From Branchiostoma floridae (taxonomy: Eukaryota; Chordata; Leptocardii; Amphioxiformes; Branchiostomatidae): a DNA stretch of 61,951 nucleotides. The stretch lies in NCBI RefSeq assembly GCF_000003815.2, contig NC_049981.1, positions 15,380,899 to 15,442,849 on the forward strand, read 5' to 3'. The translations under genes were made by a program, and so were the position numbers. Position 1 is the first letter of the stretch, and each line of letters begins with the position of its first letter. Under the pieces are notes generated by a model. The model made no database searches, was not told the DNA's origin, and worked only from the letters and a program-made list of their open reading frames with translations. Shown piece by piece: positions 48,350 to 61,200 of the stretch.

Positions 48350-49840
48350 TAACAATATTGGTACCTGTCCTTGGTGCTGAATTAGTACTCACACCACTGC
48401 GGTGTCGCAATGGGAAACAATTTACTGAAATGCCTACATTGCTCAGCCCTGTATGTGGTGGAAATACCAATACTAACAATAGTTCCTGTCCTTGGTGCTG
48501 GTAACATTCAAATCAACCCCGGTATCTTCGTGAAAGGCACAGAGAGAGACACTTGAAAAAACGAAAAACCTATCATCTAGTCCTGTGTGTAGCTGCACTT
48601 GTTGGTGAATAACATCCACGCTAACACCATTGCTTCAATTGAAGACCTAGAGAAAAAGATACGGGTATCAAATACCACGCATTGAGTCTTGCCTGATAAC
48701 ACAAACTCTTGTGGCTCCTGTGAGAATGTCACAATGCTCTAACCGAAGATTACGACACTTGCGCTGAATAACCTTCATTAATCGGTGTGAAAGGTCACAG
48801 TAACCACGATTCCTGTCCTTGGTGTTGAATAATCTCCACACGTGTGCTGGTGCAACAATGTGAGATCCAGAGAGAGAGAGACACTGGTACTGGTACTAGA
48901 TAGCCTATATTTCCAGTCTTGCACATTATGTGAGAGGACACACTGGCAACGATCCATCTCCTTGGTGCTGAATGGCATTAATACTGACACCATTGTGTCA
49001 AAGGGAGAACCAGAGATGGTGACACTGGTACTTAATAGCCCACACCAACCAGTCCTGTATCGTGGTGTAAAAGCCTATACTGACAACACTTCCTGTCCTT
49101 CATGCTGAATGAAAGTCAAACTAACACCATTGTGTCAATCTGAGAACTAGAGACACTAGTCAGTCCTGTATGTGGTGTAAAGACCTATACTGGCAACGAT
49201 TTCTGTCCTCCCTGTTGAATAACATTCGGACTAATACAATTGTGTAAAGCAGAGAGACAGAAGCACACTGTTACTAAATAACCCACATTGATCAGACCTA
49301 CATGTGGTGTAATAGCCTATACTGACAATGGTTCCTGTTCCATAGCCTAGATTGATCAGTCCTGTATGCGGTTTGGGACAGTCCATGTCCTTGGTGCTAG
49401 ATAGCATTCACATTAACACCAGTGCCAATAAGAGAATCGGAGAGAGAGGGAGAGGGACAGACACTGGTAATGAATAATCTGCATTGATCAGCCATTTATG
49501 TGTTGTGCAAAGTCACCCTGATTACTGTCCTTGGTACTGAATTAACACTCAAACTAACCCTAGCATCTCTTTGGAAGAAACAATGTGAGAGGGACAGTGG
49601 CACGGGAAATTAAACCTTTCATCGATCAGTCTTGTATGTAGTTTGGAAGCTAAATTGACAATATCCCTGCCCTTGGTGCTGAATAACATACACAGTAACA
49701 CTGGTGAAACACTGAAACATAGATTAGTCCTGTATGTAATGTAACACCTCAATCTACACTAGCAATAGTACCTTTCCTTGTAGATGAATAACTACCAAAT
49801 CAGATGAAACAGGGAGAGAGAGGGTAATATCTGATTTGCA
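48350..49840. repeat. Degenerate tandem array, unit about 130-150 bp
   Basis: About ten diverged repeats share the strings CCTGTCCTTGGTGCTGAATA, CACTAACACCATTGTGTCAA, GAGAGAGACACTGGTACT, CAGTCCTGTATGTGGTGTAA and GCCTATACTGACAAC in this order. There is no coding potential. The core CTGTCCTTGGTGCTGAA is also the core of the minisatellite in SLCO intron 5. Confidence 0.8.
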
Positions 49841-50429
49841 GGAAGCCCTGAAGCAAACACCGCTTCTGAAGATTATAACGGTGTTGAATTCCAGGAGATG
49901 CCGAGCCCAGGTGTTATTTGTCTCGGGCATCCTCTACGCCCCCACAGTATCGACAGTTTTATTCTCCTACTCTGAGTTCCCTGTAATTGAAAAACATGAC
50001 TCTTTCGCACGTTAAATGTGAGCACGATCTGTCCATATTACCTGATGAAAAGCCACAGCATGATTTGATGGCGGCACTTGAGTGATTGTGTTTGTGGCAA
50101 CGTGACTCATCTCCACAACAGCGCAGAAGAAATGATTAAGAATTGTGTGTGTGTTAACGCTGTGTGAATTGTCTGGAGCTCTTCAGAATTGCCTGCTGCC
50201 TCCAACGCTTTTAAACGAGACGCTTATACGGACAGCAGATTATGAAAGGCCGCAGGTGCCCAACAGACTGCTGCGATGCAATCTGAAGCGCCGGGCTAGT
50301 TAATTTTCTGCAACGCTGCCGTCACGAGAGACGATTGGCGTTCTGTAATGGAAGGTGACGTATGTATAGACAGCTGCACCTGAGACGAAGGAAGACGAAA
50401 ACGTAATTTTGTTGAGAGCTTTTCGGTGC

Positions 50430-50510
50430 CGTATTGTCCTAGTGGGTAGGCCGTAGACCTGAAATCTAAACGTTCTAGGTTCCAATCCTTGACAGCTCCG
50501 TCAATCTGAT
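50430..50510 (+). mobile_element. tRNA-like SINE head
   Basis: CCTAGTGGGTAGGCCGTAGA (A-box-like) is followed by GTTCTAGGTTCCAATCCTTG (B-box GGTTCCAATCC) about 40 bp later, the spacing of a tRNA-derived pol III promoter. No tRNA cloverleaf is intact. Confidence 0.4.
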
Positions 50511-51995
50511 ATAAAAGGCACAACACTCCATAACTTAGAGATACAGGACGTTGGTGCACCATGTTATAGTTACGTGTTATCATTGGTGCTACTATTGTCA
50601 GGTGTATTCAGTTATTGTTTTCTTCGTGTGGCATTCTTAACATAATCTGCTATCTTGATTGTGGTACCACATTGTTGGTAGCATTTCTGTTGGAAACCAT
50701 TGAAGGATTTGCAATCTTGTGATAAAACATTGGTTGCGGAGAAGCTTTCATGCATTGTAATGTAGACATCCTCTCTGTCTACATACAAGTTCCAGGGTTT
50801 TGCTCCTCTAAAGGAAGGAATTGACCGTGATGAAAACACATAGCCGAGAGACAGAGATATCATTATGTAAGGTTCCCGTGGCAACGCGTGCACAAAACAT
50901 TCCCTGAACAAGAACAAAACGCAGTTCTGTAACAAGCCATTGAGTGAGGGGTCATACTATTATTTTCATCCATCAAACAATATGTGCTACAAATAAATAA
51001 AACCACAGCATGCCCAGGACAAAGTTCTGCTGCAGTGCCATGGTCAGCGGTCAGGATAGCCAAACTCAACCCTGGCCTAGCCTCTTTGTCTATGACACTT
51101 AGCCACATACTAAATATCAGCGCATAGCATTCCATCCAGAGGTTCTTAAGTTATTGCTGTGGATATACTTACAGAAAATGCGCACAAACGGAGACCAAAC
51201 AAAATTCGCAAAAATACAGAGTGTTTTCATCGTAACAACAGCTAATATCTAACCTAAGCTCTGATTGGCTACTGACAGAAGAAAAAAGAAAGAATAATGT
51301 CATTGACAATTTGTTATATAACTCCATTTTTCATGGAGGTAAATAATGCAACCTAGAATGAGGGTTCTGATATGGCAATCTCGTATATACCAGGCCGTCC
51401 AACACGTCTCTGACCCGTCCTATCCGGGCCAGAGGAAATCTCTAAATCCTGGAGACTAGGTGATAAAGCCCTGTCATCAGTCTGGCTCATCGCTGGGCGC
51501 TGCCCGTTCTAGATTTAAACTAGGACATATTGATTGAGATCTAATACGTCATTGAGCTGTTTTGGTAACCTATGGACGTAGCAGTAGAGTTCATCTGTAT
51601 GGATTAATATTCTAGATTCAACAAATACTGTGAACGTGACAGTAGGGTTCGCCTGTATGGATTAGTATTCTAGTTTCCAGAAATGCGCGCGTAAAGTGTA
51701 GTAGTACTACGTCAATATATGACAAGATAGATGGTTCAGCATGGAAAGCAGACAACCGACTTTTTTTCTTTCTCCTACCACGCAATCTTGTATTGTCTGC
51801 CCCCAGGCAGAGCCTCCACCTCACCTATCCCTTGAAATCTTAGCGGGTCGTCCGGACATCCCAGACAACCTAACATTTGGAACCTCCTTAATGGAATACA
51901 GTGTACAGCCACTGTCAATCAAGGAGCAGTCTAGATCTCTTTCATCGTGCGATTTCTTTTTCCGTAGGATTTTCGGCAAGGCTATGAAATGGTAG

Positions 51996-52330
51996 GTTTG
52001 GGTGGCTCAACAGCAGGGTATTTCTCTCGGAACCAAGAAGTCCTGGGTTCAAATCATGTCATGCTACTGAAACGCCCCTTGGGAAAGGCACCTAAAGAGA
52101 CCTAAAAATGGGTACATATGACTTCGGTTGGGGAGGTAACGGAAAGGAGAGGGCTGGGTTCCGCCTTACAATACCGTATCCCATACACAGTAGATAACAA
52201 CCCTCTTCCCCTGAATAAGTATGGGGCTACCGTTATGATAGAACCGACCGTCGACAAGTATCTACCTATCTTTGTGTCCTCAGTTGGCTTAAGGCGGCCC
52301 AGGCTTGTAGTAAAGTAGTATTCTATACAA
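51996..52330 (+). mobile_element. tRNA-derived SINE
   Basis: The A-box-like TGGGTGGCTCAACAGCAGGG and the B-box GGGTTCAAATC (52045-52055) are spaced as in a tRNA promoter. The body strings CCCCTTGGGAAAGGCACCTA and AATGGGTACATATGACTTCG match the fragment at 38.7 kb. Confidence 0.75.
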
Positions 52331-54124
52331 TCATATGAATCTAACTTTGGATTGCTCGGTCGCACTACGATGAAACTTCACACAATTTTAGTACTACTTG
52401 GAACACATTGAATAGTTGTGATTTTGTTTTTTTAAATGCAGGATTTTGGGTTAGAAATACACATTTTGGTTAAGAAAAGTTGCGTTTTCTTCATGGGTCT
52501 ATGCCCAGGTGGAAACAAGACCGCCAATCATTATATTCTAATGGATGAAATCCTACTTATACTTTATTGTACACGATACATACCCACAGGGTTAAAATTA
52601 CAGGGCGCAGCAAATGAATTGCATGGAAATGAATGAATCAATGAAATGAATCTTAACATACCAAGTGAATTCGACTTCTTCTCCCCAAAACTGACGCAGG
52701 CAGTCAATAAATGTTGGAGAAAGAAAGCTGCCTTCATTTTTAAAATCTATGGGGTTAGGAAGATTACAACTGACTTTACACTGGGCTTATGGTATAACAA
52801 AGAATAAATTCTTTAATTTTGTCATTTGATGTCTTCTTCTTTGACTTTGGTAAAATTTCCTCGAGGCTTTTAATCTACTTGTTACAAATGCAAAAAAAAT
52901 GCACCAAAACATGTTTCCGTGATCAGGAGAGAACGTACAATAAGGTTGGACGCACTCTTGTCCTAAAGTGAAATAAGGTAATTCCTTCGTTAAGTGTCTA
53001 TTTCTATTCCGGACTGGACAAATCTCCACTTTAGACCGGAGCATTATCATGATCTACTAGTTGACTACATCCCAACCTTGAATTGACCACTGGCACGTGT
53101 GCGGTATCAATTATACAGCCTATTGGGCACCAGTTCATTTTACGGTAATTTGCATGGATTGATATCCGAGTTCACTGCACTTTTCCCCTTAGAAAGTAAG
53201 ACAAACGATCTGTGCAACTGTTTCAAATAACCTGGCACCATGTCATTAATTTCCCCGACAGTTGCGTAGTCATGATATAGCGGTCTGGGAACACAAACCC
53301 ATTTTAAGCGTAGCTTTTAGCATTTTACAGCTATAAAAATCTTTAAACAGGGATTGAAAGACGGGGATCGTGCTAGCCATGCGGGGCCCGGTTCAAAACA
53401 TGAATATCTATGTTTACCCTCACTGAGGGAAACATATAGCTCCCCCCCCCCCTTCTTCTTCCGTTCCAAGCAAACAAAGTCAATGGACCAGACGGTTGTC
53501 ACCTTGGTTACAGGTAAAATAGCAGAAACCATGCGGTGTTCAATTATACTATGTAGCAAGTGGCAGGACACAGCTGTACAGGCTGGTCAGCATACACAAT
53601 GTATATGGATGTGTAAGATTAAACAGTTTAATCTGGGTTTATTAGGCTCGACCATGTGATTTACATTACATTTGGTTGGAAATGTTACTTTCTGGTAAAA
53701 ATGTGTTTTTGCTGTTCAGATTCAAGCAATTTGCTTCTCCGCACAGGTAACCAATACAACACTGTTAGCTATGCAGCCAGGATTTGTTATTTATCCCATT
53801 TTTGTTTTAGTCTGGGAACACGCGCTATCTACAGAGATGTGCTAATGTAGGGTACAAAACTTTAACCCAATATGTTTACCAATAGATGATTCTTGGACCT
53901 CGTACTGGTAAAAAAAAGGGATAACACCCCCACTGTCCCATTTTTTTTACCAAAAAAATGTTTACTGATGAAAGATAAATATGTATGGTAAAAAAATGAA
54001 TTTGCTCATCATAAATATAACAAGCACCATTTGTTGCAACAACACACAATTTATACGTTAAAAAATTCTGTACTAAATGAATGGACTACATAATCAAGTC
54101 TGGGCAGCCCCGGATGAGCGTCAT

Positions 54125-54408
54125 GGATTAAGCTAAGGGCACAACCTGCCGTACGTGCAATTTGTCCGTACGTTTTTTGGGAGGCCACGTCTGCCACGTA
54201 CGTATTTCTGAAAAGTTCAGGCTGTACAGGGTAGGCGCGTCGCAAAGTTCTACGCGTCGCGGCGTGTCTGCGTGCTCCAAAATCCGTCGGATTCCCTACG
54301 AGTTGTACGGAGGCGGTACTTACCACTTAGGGATCCCAAAAGATTGGCACGTTTTGGCACGTAGACAGCACGTATTGGCACGTCCGGTGGGTTGTGCCAT
54401 TAGCTTAA
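54125..54408. mobile_element. MITE with ATTAAGCTAA... inverted ends
   Basis: The left end ATTAAGCTAAGGGCACAACC and the inverted right end (GTTGTGCCATTAGCTTAAT) pair over about 32 bp. Inner halves are rich in TACGT/GCACGT repeats (CCGTACGTGC, GGCACGTAG, GGCACGTCC). The element is about 284 bp and non-coding. Confidence 0.75.
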
Positions 54409-54458
54409 TTCCTAGCCAAGCCAATAAATAAACAAGACCATGACGTATACCGGGGATA

Positions 54459-54636
54459 CAGTCAAACCTGTCTATAGCGGCCACTCAAGGGACCGGACAA
54501 ATTTGGCCACTATAGACAGGTGGCCTCTGTATAGAGGTGGCAACCTGTAGATAAAATACCCAAGGGACTGACAAAAAGTGGCCACTATGGACAGGTGGCC
54601 CCTCTGTAGAGGTGGCCCCTAATACAGGTTTGACTG
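54459..54636. mobile_element. MITE CAGTCAAACCTG...CAGGTTTGACTG, TA duplication
   Basis: Ends CAGTCAAACCTG are perfectly inverted, flanked by TA on both sides. Internal repeats TGGCCACTAT-GACAGGTGGCC occur twice. CAGT ends with TA targets resemble pogo/Tigger-like elements. A string CAGTCAGACCTGTA in MTFMT intron 3 (about 12939) may be a half-copy. Confidence 0.8.
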
Positions 54637-55137
54637 TATAAACACAGAAGGTCTGATGCAGTAGTATGGCACGGATCTCGATCTCTGTCTTGTTACCATC
54701 TATTCACATAGCAAATATCATCACAATCCACCCAGAGGCTCGTTACTTATTGCGGGCAACATGTGGAAACTCATACAGACGGACAGACAAACAAACAGAC
54801 ACTTCTAAATCAATACATTCATTTTCCTTGGAGATATTAATGAATAACTACGTGAATATGTTTTGGAACGTTGTAATTGGTTTCTTGTACATACAGTTCT
54901 TCGCTACTACTACTATTTATACTAAATGTAGATTTTCCGCCAAATTCCAGACGTTTTGCTGAACCACTGTAAACCACACCCTGGTGTAGACATTAGGTTG
55001 TCTGCCTTGTCTGGACTACGTTCCCTGTCTGAGAACATAAGCTGCGAAGAGTGCAGGGCTTTACTGAAACGCAGCAGGAGTAAATAGTCCTCGGGAAGAG
55101 GGCTTACGCGACGCGCGATTAAGGCTCATTGAATGAC

Positions 55138-55241
55138 TATATAAAACGAACGCCCACGGGAAGAAGAGACCTAGTTAGATAAATCGTAGGCTCAATGTCT
55201 ATAGAGAAGCTACCGGGACTACAGTGTAGATGTCACTAAAA
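55138..55241 (+). promoter_or_regulatory. TATA promoter and first exon of the SLCO gene
   Basis: TATATAAAA at 55138-55146 is followed by a short exon from about 55170 to a strong donor (CTAAAA|GTAAGT, 55241/55242). Its last four codons, ATG TCA CTA AAA, run in frame into the next exon after the acceptor CCTTTTCAG at 56590. A short upstream ATG frame at 55195 ends before the donor and could act as a regulatory uORF. Confidence 0.6.
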
Positions 55242-58200
55242 GTAAGTGATGCCGCGGAGGACTATAGAGTATCTGGTATTGTCACATTTCCAAACAGGGG
55301 CTCGACCGGGCTGTTTAGGAGACACAAAAAATTGCCCCGGTCGGGCCCCGGTTTGGAAATGTGGCCCAGGTATAAATCGGGTATCTCACTGGGCGGCGCC
55401 TCATCGCTCTGGTAAATTGTGCCAACTTGAATCACAGATGAGAAGGTTATTGGTTGTTTTTACAGCGTTGCTATCGAATGAAATATCAATGTACAGTATT
55501 GTACACTAACAACAAAAATGCATGAAAAAAGATTTGCAGTGACAATAGAATGTTCCCTTGTTATACTTGACGCAACAAGTTGCGCCTATTTCAGGCTATC
55601 AAACTCAGTTTTTATACACATGAACCTTTGGTACCATCTAGTATTTTTCATCCGCATATCGGTTGGTGGGAGGTGCGCGCATACCGGGTGATTAATGTAC
55701 ATCCGCACTGACCTACAGGTGAGACGACACGTGACGTTTTACATCACGTGGACACGTGCCTTAACTCACAATTGGAGAAAAATGGTTAGTAATATGTGTG
55801 TGCTTGATACCCACCTGTATAACACAAACCAATCTGACTAATCATTATTGCTATACATAATTAGGCAAATGGCTAAGAAGTATACACATACTATTGAACT
55901 GTCTTCATTTGAAGTATTAAGCTTTTCATGTGTGGGTCACTTCTCCCAGTACTGAGAAAAGAGACACGTATCAATGCGGATATACAAACATCAGGCGCTT
56001 TATACATCGATAGCATCTCTGGCTCTTTTTATTGTGTAGGACAAACATCAAACCTTGGAGCTTTACAACCATAATCTTGACAGCCAGTCGGTTCAAAAAA
56101 AGAAATACAAACAAGTAAGACAAGATCGTATTTTTCCAAGGTAACAGCCAGACACAGCTTTATTAGTGCATGCTCAGCCAAAACAGTCTTTGTCTATTCG
56201 AGAAATCCCCTTGCTTTGTATCCAACGGTGTTCAGCTCATGACACCCTGGTTTCTAACCTTCATTTGTGTTGGTGCAGTTTACGCCTAAAAGCCTACGTT
56301 AAGCTGAGCATGGTTGGATATGAAACATCTTCTATACAAAACAGTCCATATGACAGCGAGGTGCAGTCACAGAACGGAGTTAATAGCTTGTCTCTCTCGG
56401 GCTAGTTAGCGCTCCGTCCGTGCGTCAGTGTCTTGGGGTTTTACCGAGTGGACCGTTTGGCTGGCGTACTTCAAGAAAAATGACAAAATAGAAAGCCCGA
56501 TAAAAACGACTAAAAAAACGTTAAAAAGCAGTCTGAGCCTAACCTCTGCTTGGAGAGTAAGTTCACCGTGATGTCCCCATGCCTTTTCAGAGACGCACCA
56601 GTGCCACCTTCATGATGACAAGCGTTCAAGAAGAAGCGGGAAAGCCACCAAGTTCTCCGACTACAGAGGCGTGGGCGGGATCGAAGGACAATCAGGGATC
56701 TTTCAAACGTTTCCTGGCGAAGCCAGCAGTGGCGCTGTTTCTCCTGTTCTGGGCCCTCGTGTCGCAGACTATGCTCTCTTCTGGTGCACCTGCCATAGTT
56801 GGACCCGTCCTGGAGCAAAGGTGAACCATGCGCTGATTTGAGTTCCAACTCAGACTGGCAGAATACCTAGCTTGAGTGCTATCCTAGTTGATTTATCTTG
56901 GCCATGGCATACTCTCTCCTAATCAACTTTGGCTATATAAATAGTATATATGGGAGTCCCGGTAAACTAATCGATGTAACTGGGCTGTTGAAAAATTTGG
57001 AATATGTTTACTATGCCATTTGCACGTCGGAAATATTCGTCGTATGATCGTCGTACCATAGCAAACTGAGGCCAGTCGTGCATGCGTCGTAAAAAAATTC
57101 AGCTGTCTTGTTTTGCTATCAAATAAGTTGTCTTAGATCCTTGTCGATGTTTAGTTCTGTAAATCCAACGATATCTCAATCGTACGACGACCTAAAGCGA
57201 ATTTAGCCGAGCCGTTAGTGTAAGCCAAGATGGTCTGAAAATTTTACATTTGAAGTCCGAATTTTCTTGTCTATCCTGCGACAGGTTTGGCTTTACTACA
57301 ACCCAGGTTGGCGCCCTATTCGCCAGCATTGTCGTTATGACCGTCGTTGTCTACATGCCTTTCACCGGCCTGGGACGACGACGCCGTCCAGTCTTTTCCG
57401 CCATCGGCATCTCCTCCATTATTGTCGGCTCCCTGCTGTACATACTTCCCGAATTCGTCGTGCCCTACGGTCGCTCTACACTACCGTCATCTGCAGAGAG
57501 TTCACAGCTGTGCTGGAGCCCAGGAAACGCTTCTCAAACATGTGAGGACGAACCCGCAGCCGGGGTGTGGACTGCCTTCTTCTTGCAAGCTGCCGGCAGG
57601 GCACTGATGGGGCTTTCCAGTATCTCGCTGTACAGCCTGGCAGTGGGGTACCTGGGGGATGTAGCTGGTCCACAAAAGTCTTCAACATATCTTGGTAAGT
57701 GTCTAAATCATTCAAGTTGAGATCTTCAAACTCTTATTAGACTTTGTTTTCATCCAAATAAACATAGAGATCAAAACAATATACATTGTTCGTCTGCATT
57801 TATTTCGAGGTGGCTTTCTTTTACAGTTAGCCTAACGCGTGCGTGGGATCAGTTCTTCCAATGACTGACTTGGCCTGAAAACGTTCCTTTCTGTTAAATT
57901 CAGGGATCTACTTCAGCGCGACTGCCGTAGGACCCATGCTCGGGATTTTCTTGAGTGCAGAATTCCTGAAGGTTCCGGCTGATCTCGGGGCAGGAAGGTA
58001 AGACCTACCCTGTGTTACACTATCTCCTGTTGGCAGGGCGGTCAGGAATGAGCTATTTTTCTGCGATTCAGGCGAATCCTCGCACTTCTTTTAGCCTCAA
58101 AACACATATATTATCGCAAAATGTTTGTGTGAAATGCTCGACATCCAAGATGTATGCTGGTTTCCATATGCTAGTGACGTCGGGGACACTGATAACAAGA

Positions 58201-61200
58201 TTGAAGTCAGCTTTAAAGAAGGTCCCGGAATGTGTTATCTCAATACCTGTCTTCTCTGCTGTATGCGTGCCTTTTGCTGACAGAATCAATGAAAAATTTA
58301 TAACAATGAGTTAGCTACTACAACAATTCACAAAATGTTATCATATTTGACGGAAGGTATAATATGTTCGGTTTCCTGTTGCTGATGCTGCAGTGAGATT
58401 TCCCCAACTGGTGCCGATACTACCGGTGCGTGGTGGTTCACCAACGTGGCTGGATCTGCCCTGGCCCTGATTCTGATGCCTCTGGTCGCGCTCCTTCCAG
58501 AGAAACGGACAGTTCTTCAATCTCAATCGGTGCGGTTGAAATTCGAATGATATTCTCTTAATCTAAAGGAATGGGGTTCAATCAATTAATAAGCATGTTC
58601 GTGGTTGGATTTGTGAATGCGCAGCGAGTTATATTGTAGGTAAAGTTGCGGCCCCTGAGACATAACAAAACACGTATTGACCTGCTTAAGCACGGCCTGG
58701 ACAAGACGTTAGGTATCAGAAATCCTCAACATTGACACATTTCCCACATTGTCATCTCAATGTGTATAGCATCTTGCAGTTGGAACCACGATCCGATTAA
58801 TAGCTAATGTAGAACAATTAATGTATATTAATGTATACTTAGTGTGAGACTCTACATAATGTTTTTATCAAAATGAAAGCTTTGTTACTATTTACGTCAA
58901 ATTCTCAAATCGTGTAGTTTACTAGTGGACTATGTAAAACTGCAAGTGCAAGGATTGTTACTTCGAACGTTATAATCAATCCGCATCAACTTTATCACAT
59001 GTCATAAGCTCGATGTCTGTATATGATTTCTTAATTTTCAAATTAGATGCTAAAGAGCAAGAAACGAAGCAGCCGGGGTCTCAGTCGTTTCTACAAGGCC
59101 TGAAGACCATAGTTACAGACCCGGTCAAGGCCGTGCTGCTTCTCGCAGGCGCCATCGACTCTCTGCTTCCTGTGCTCATTCTCAGCTACTCCTTCAAGTT
59201 TGTGGAGATCGTCTTTCCTAAACTAGACTACGCCACCCACATCATAGGTAAAGGGTCTTATGGAATGTAAGGCTGGATCCCGGAATTGCGAAGAGGCCAT
59301 ATGCACGTGCACCAACTTAAAGATAGATATGCCCTTGGTGTTGTACACCATGTATACGCCTGTCCCTGGTGCTGAACACCATCCAAACACAGGTAAACAC
59401 GCCTGTCCCTGGAGCTGAACACCATCCACACACAGGTAAATACACCTGTCCCTGGTGCTGAACACCATCCACACAGGCAAACACACCTGTTCCTGAATAC
59501 CATCCACACACAGGCAAACACACCTGTCTCTGGTTCTGAACACCATCCACACAAAGGTAAACACACCTGTCCCTGCTGCTGAATACCTTCCACACACACA
59601 GGTAAACACGCTTGCCCCTGGTGCTGAACACCATCCACACAAGAGAATGTCATGATTAGACCTCATAGCGACTTTCCTTTGTGTTACAGTGGAACGTCGG
59701 GTGTTAATATCTTCTGTTTTGTTCTGCCATGTCTTGATGTATTTCACAGCCGGTCTGGTGATCCCCTTGTTAGGAGCAGGATTCGTGGCTGGAGGGTTCG
59801 TCACCAGGCGGCTGTCAATCCGCGGAACCATCAAATTCTGCATGATTGTCTGTGCCGTGACTTCTGGCCTCTTTGCTGGCATGCTGATTCATTGTCCCGA
59901 CACGGCGCCGCTCGCTGGGGCGGATACACAACTCACAAACGGGTGCGGCAACACATACCTCAGTGAAGTATTTAGAGTTTCTCGAATGTCTCGTTTTATT
60001 GTAGTTCATTTATTGTACAAATAAGGTTTTGATTAACATTACATGTTGTCCATTGTCATTGATGACTTCCTGTCACTCTACAGGTGAACGTCACTAGAAT
60101 ATGGAAAATATATAACTACGGAAACAAAAACAAATCAAAACATTACTAGTGCTTACCCCTGAGTTAGTATCCTCTTTCATTGACCCATGACTTCCACCTC
60201 TGAACTCTATTTCCTGTCCCTCCCGCAACTCTAACCTTCCTGACACAGTGATGGGACATGCCTGGATATATAGCACGTGGACACGCAAGCAAACACGTAT
60301 TCCCTTAGGTTGTGCAGCGATGAAGTGCATTATCCGGTTACCTACCGACGTGATTGAAACTATTGACAGACTTTTCTATTGCAGTGTTGGAAACGACTTG
60401 AATGCCGCCTGCAGTTCAAACTGTAACTGCTCGCGTGACCTGTACCAACCAGTCTGCGGCGAGACCCAGGTAACCTACTTGTCGCCGTGCCATGCTGGAT
60501 GTACCGAGTCTGGCCAGCACGTAAGTATATAATCATGGGTAAGGACAGCTTCTACAGGAACTTTACAGTCCACAATGCCATGTACTGCACGTTAGCTTAA
60601 TACTCCATGCACATCTTCCTGTAGCAGTATTGTAATTTCCGACCAAGGCAAGACGGAAAAGTGGAGGTTGTGTGTTTAAAAAGGGCCGCACCAGGAGTAC
60701 GTTAAAGAACGCACAGAGTCTATTCTAGGGTTAGCGCATCAGACCTATCAGTCTGGCCTTAGGCAGTTGAGGACGTCCCTAACCGTCCCAGGCTCGAGAC
60801 AGGAAGTTTTAAGGACACAAAATGAGAATGAAACAGTGATTCGTACCCCAATCGTTTAGAATTAACAACCCTATTCACGTTGCTACGCCTGTCCATAGGG
60901 ATTTCATAACTGTACATGTGTGGGAGGAAACGGTACCGCTACCATGGGAGAGTGCTCCGAGGACAGCGCATGCCCAGCTTGGAAACTACCGGTAGCCGTA
61001 GCTTTCTACGTGCTGGTAGCGGTCGGTATAGCCCTCACAAGGAGCCCAAATGCTGTTGTTCTCATGAGGTATGGTCCTATCGCAGTTGTATTTGGATAAT
61101 GCATATATGACAAGGTTATTTACCTGCTACCTTCTTCAGGGCAATGCTTGTGGCTGGCGGCTGCAGTTTGAAGAATGCAGTTCCAAACGTAGAAGCTTTG

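Larger units (their letters stand above)
49841..54124. other. Intergenic, mostly AT-rich
   Basis: No gene seen. It contains SINE pieces near 50.44 and 52.0 kb, a reversed dispersed-repeat copy at 51110-51345 and a poly-C run near 53442. Confidence 0.5.

Noticed and set aside
38725-52330. tRNA genes suggested by A/B boxes near 38.76, 50.47 and 52.05 kb
   Set aside because: No intact cloverleaf; the shared bodies show they are SINE copies.
59223-59882. Long minus-strand frames with repeated Cys-Val-Asp-Gly-Val peptides
   Set aside because: Produced by the 44-bp minisatellite in SLCO intron 5 and by antisense of an SLCO exon.
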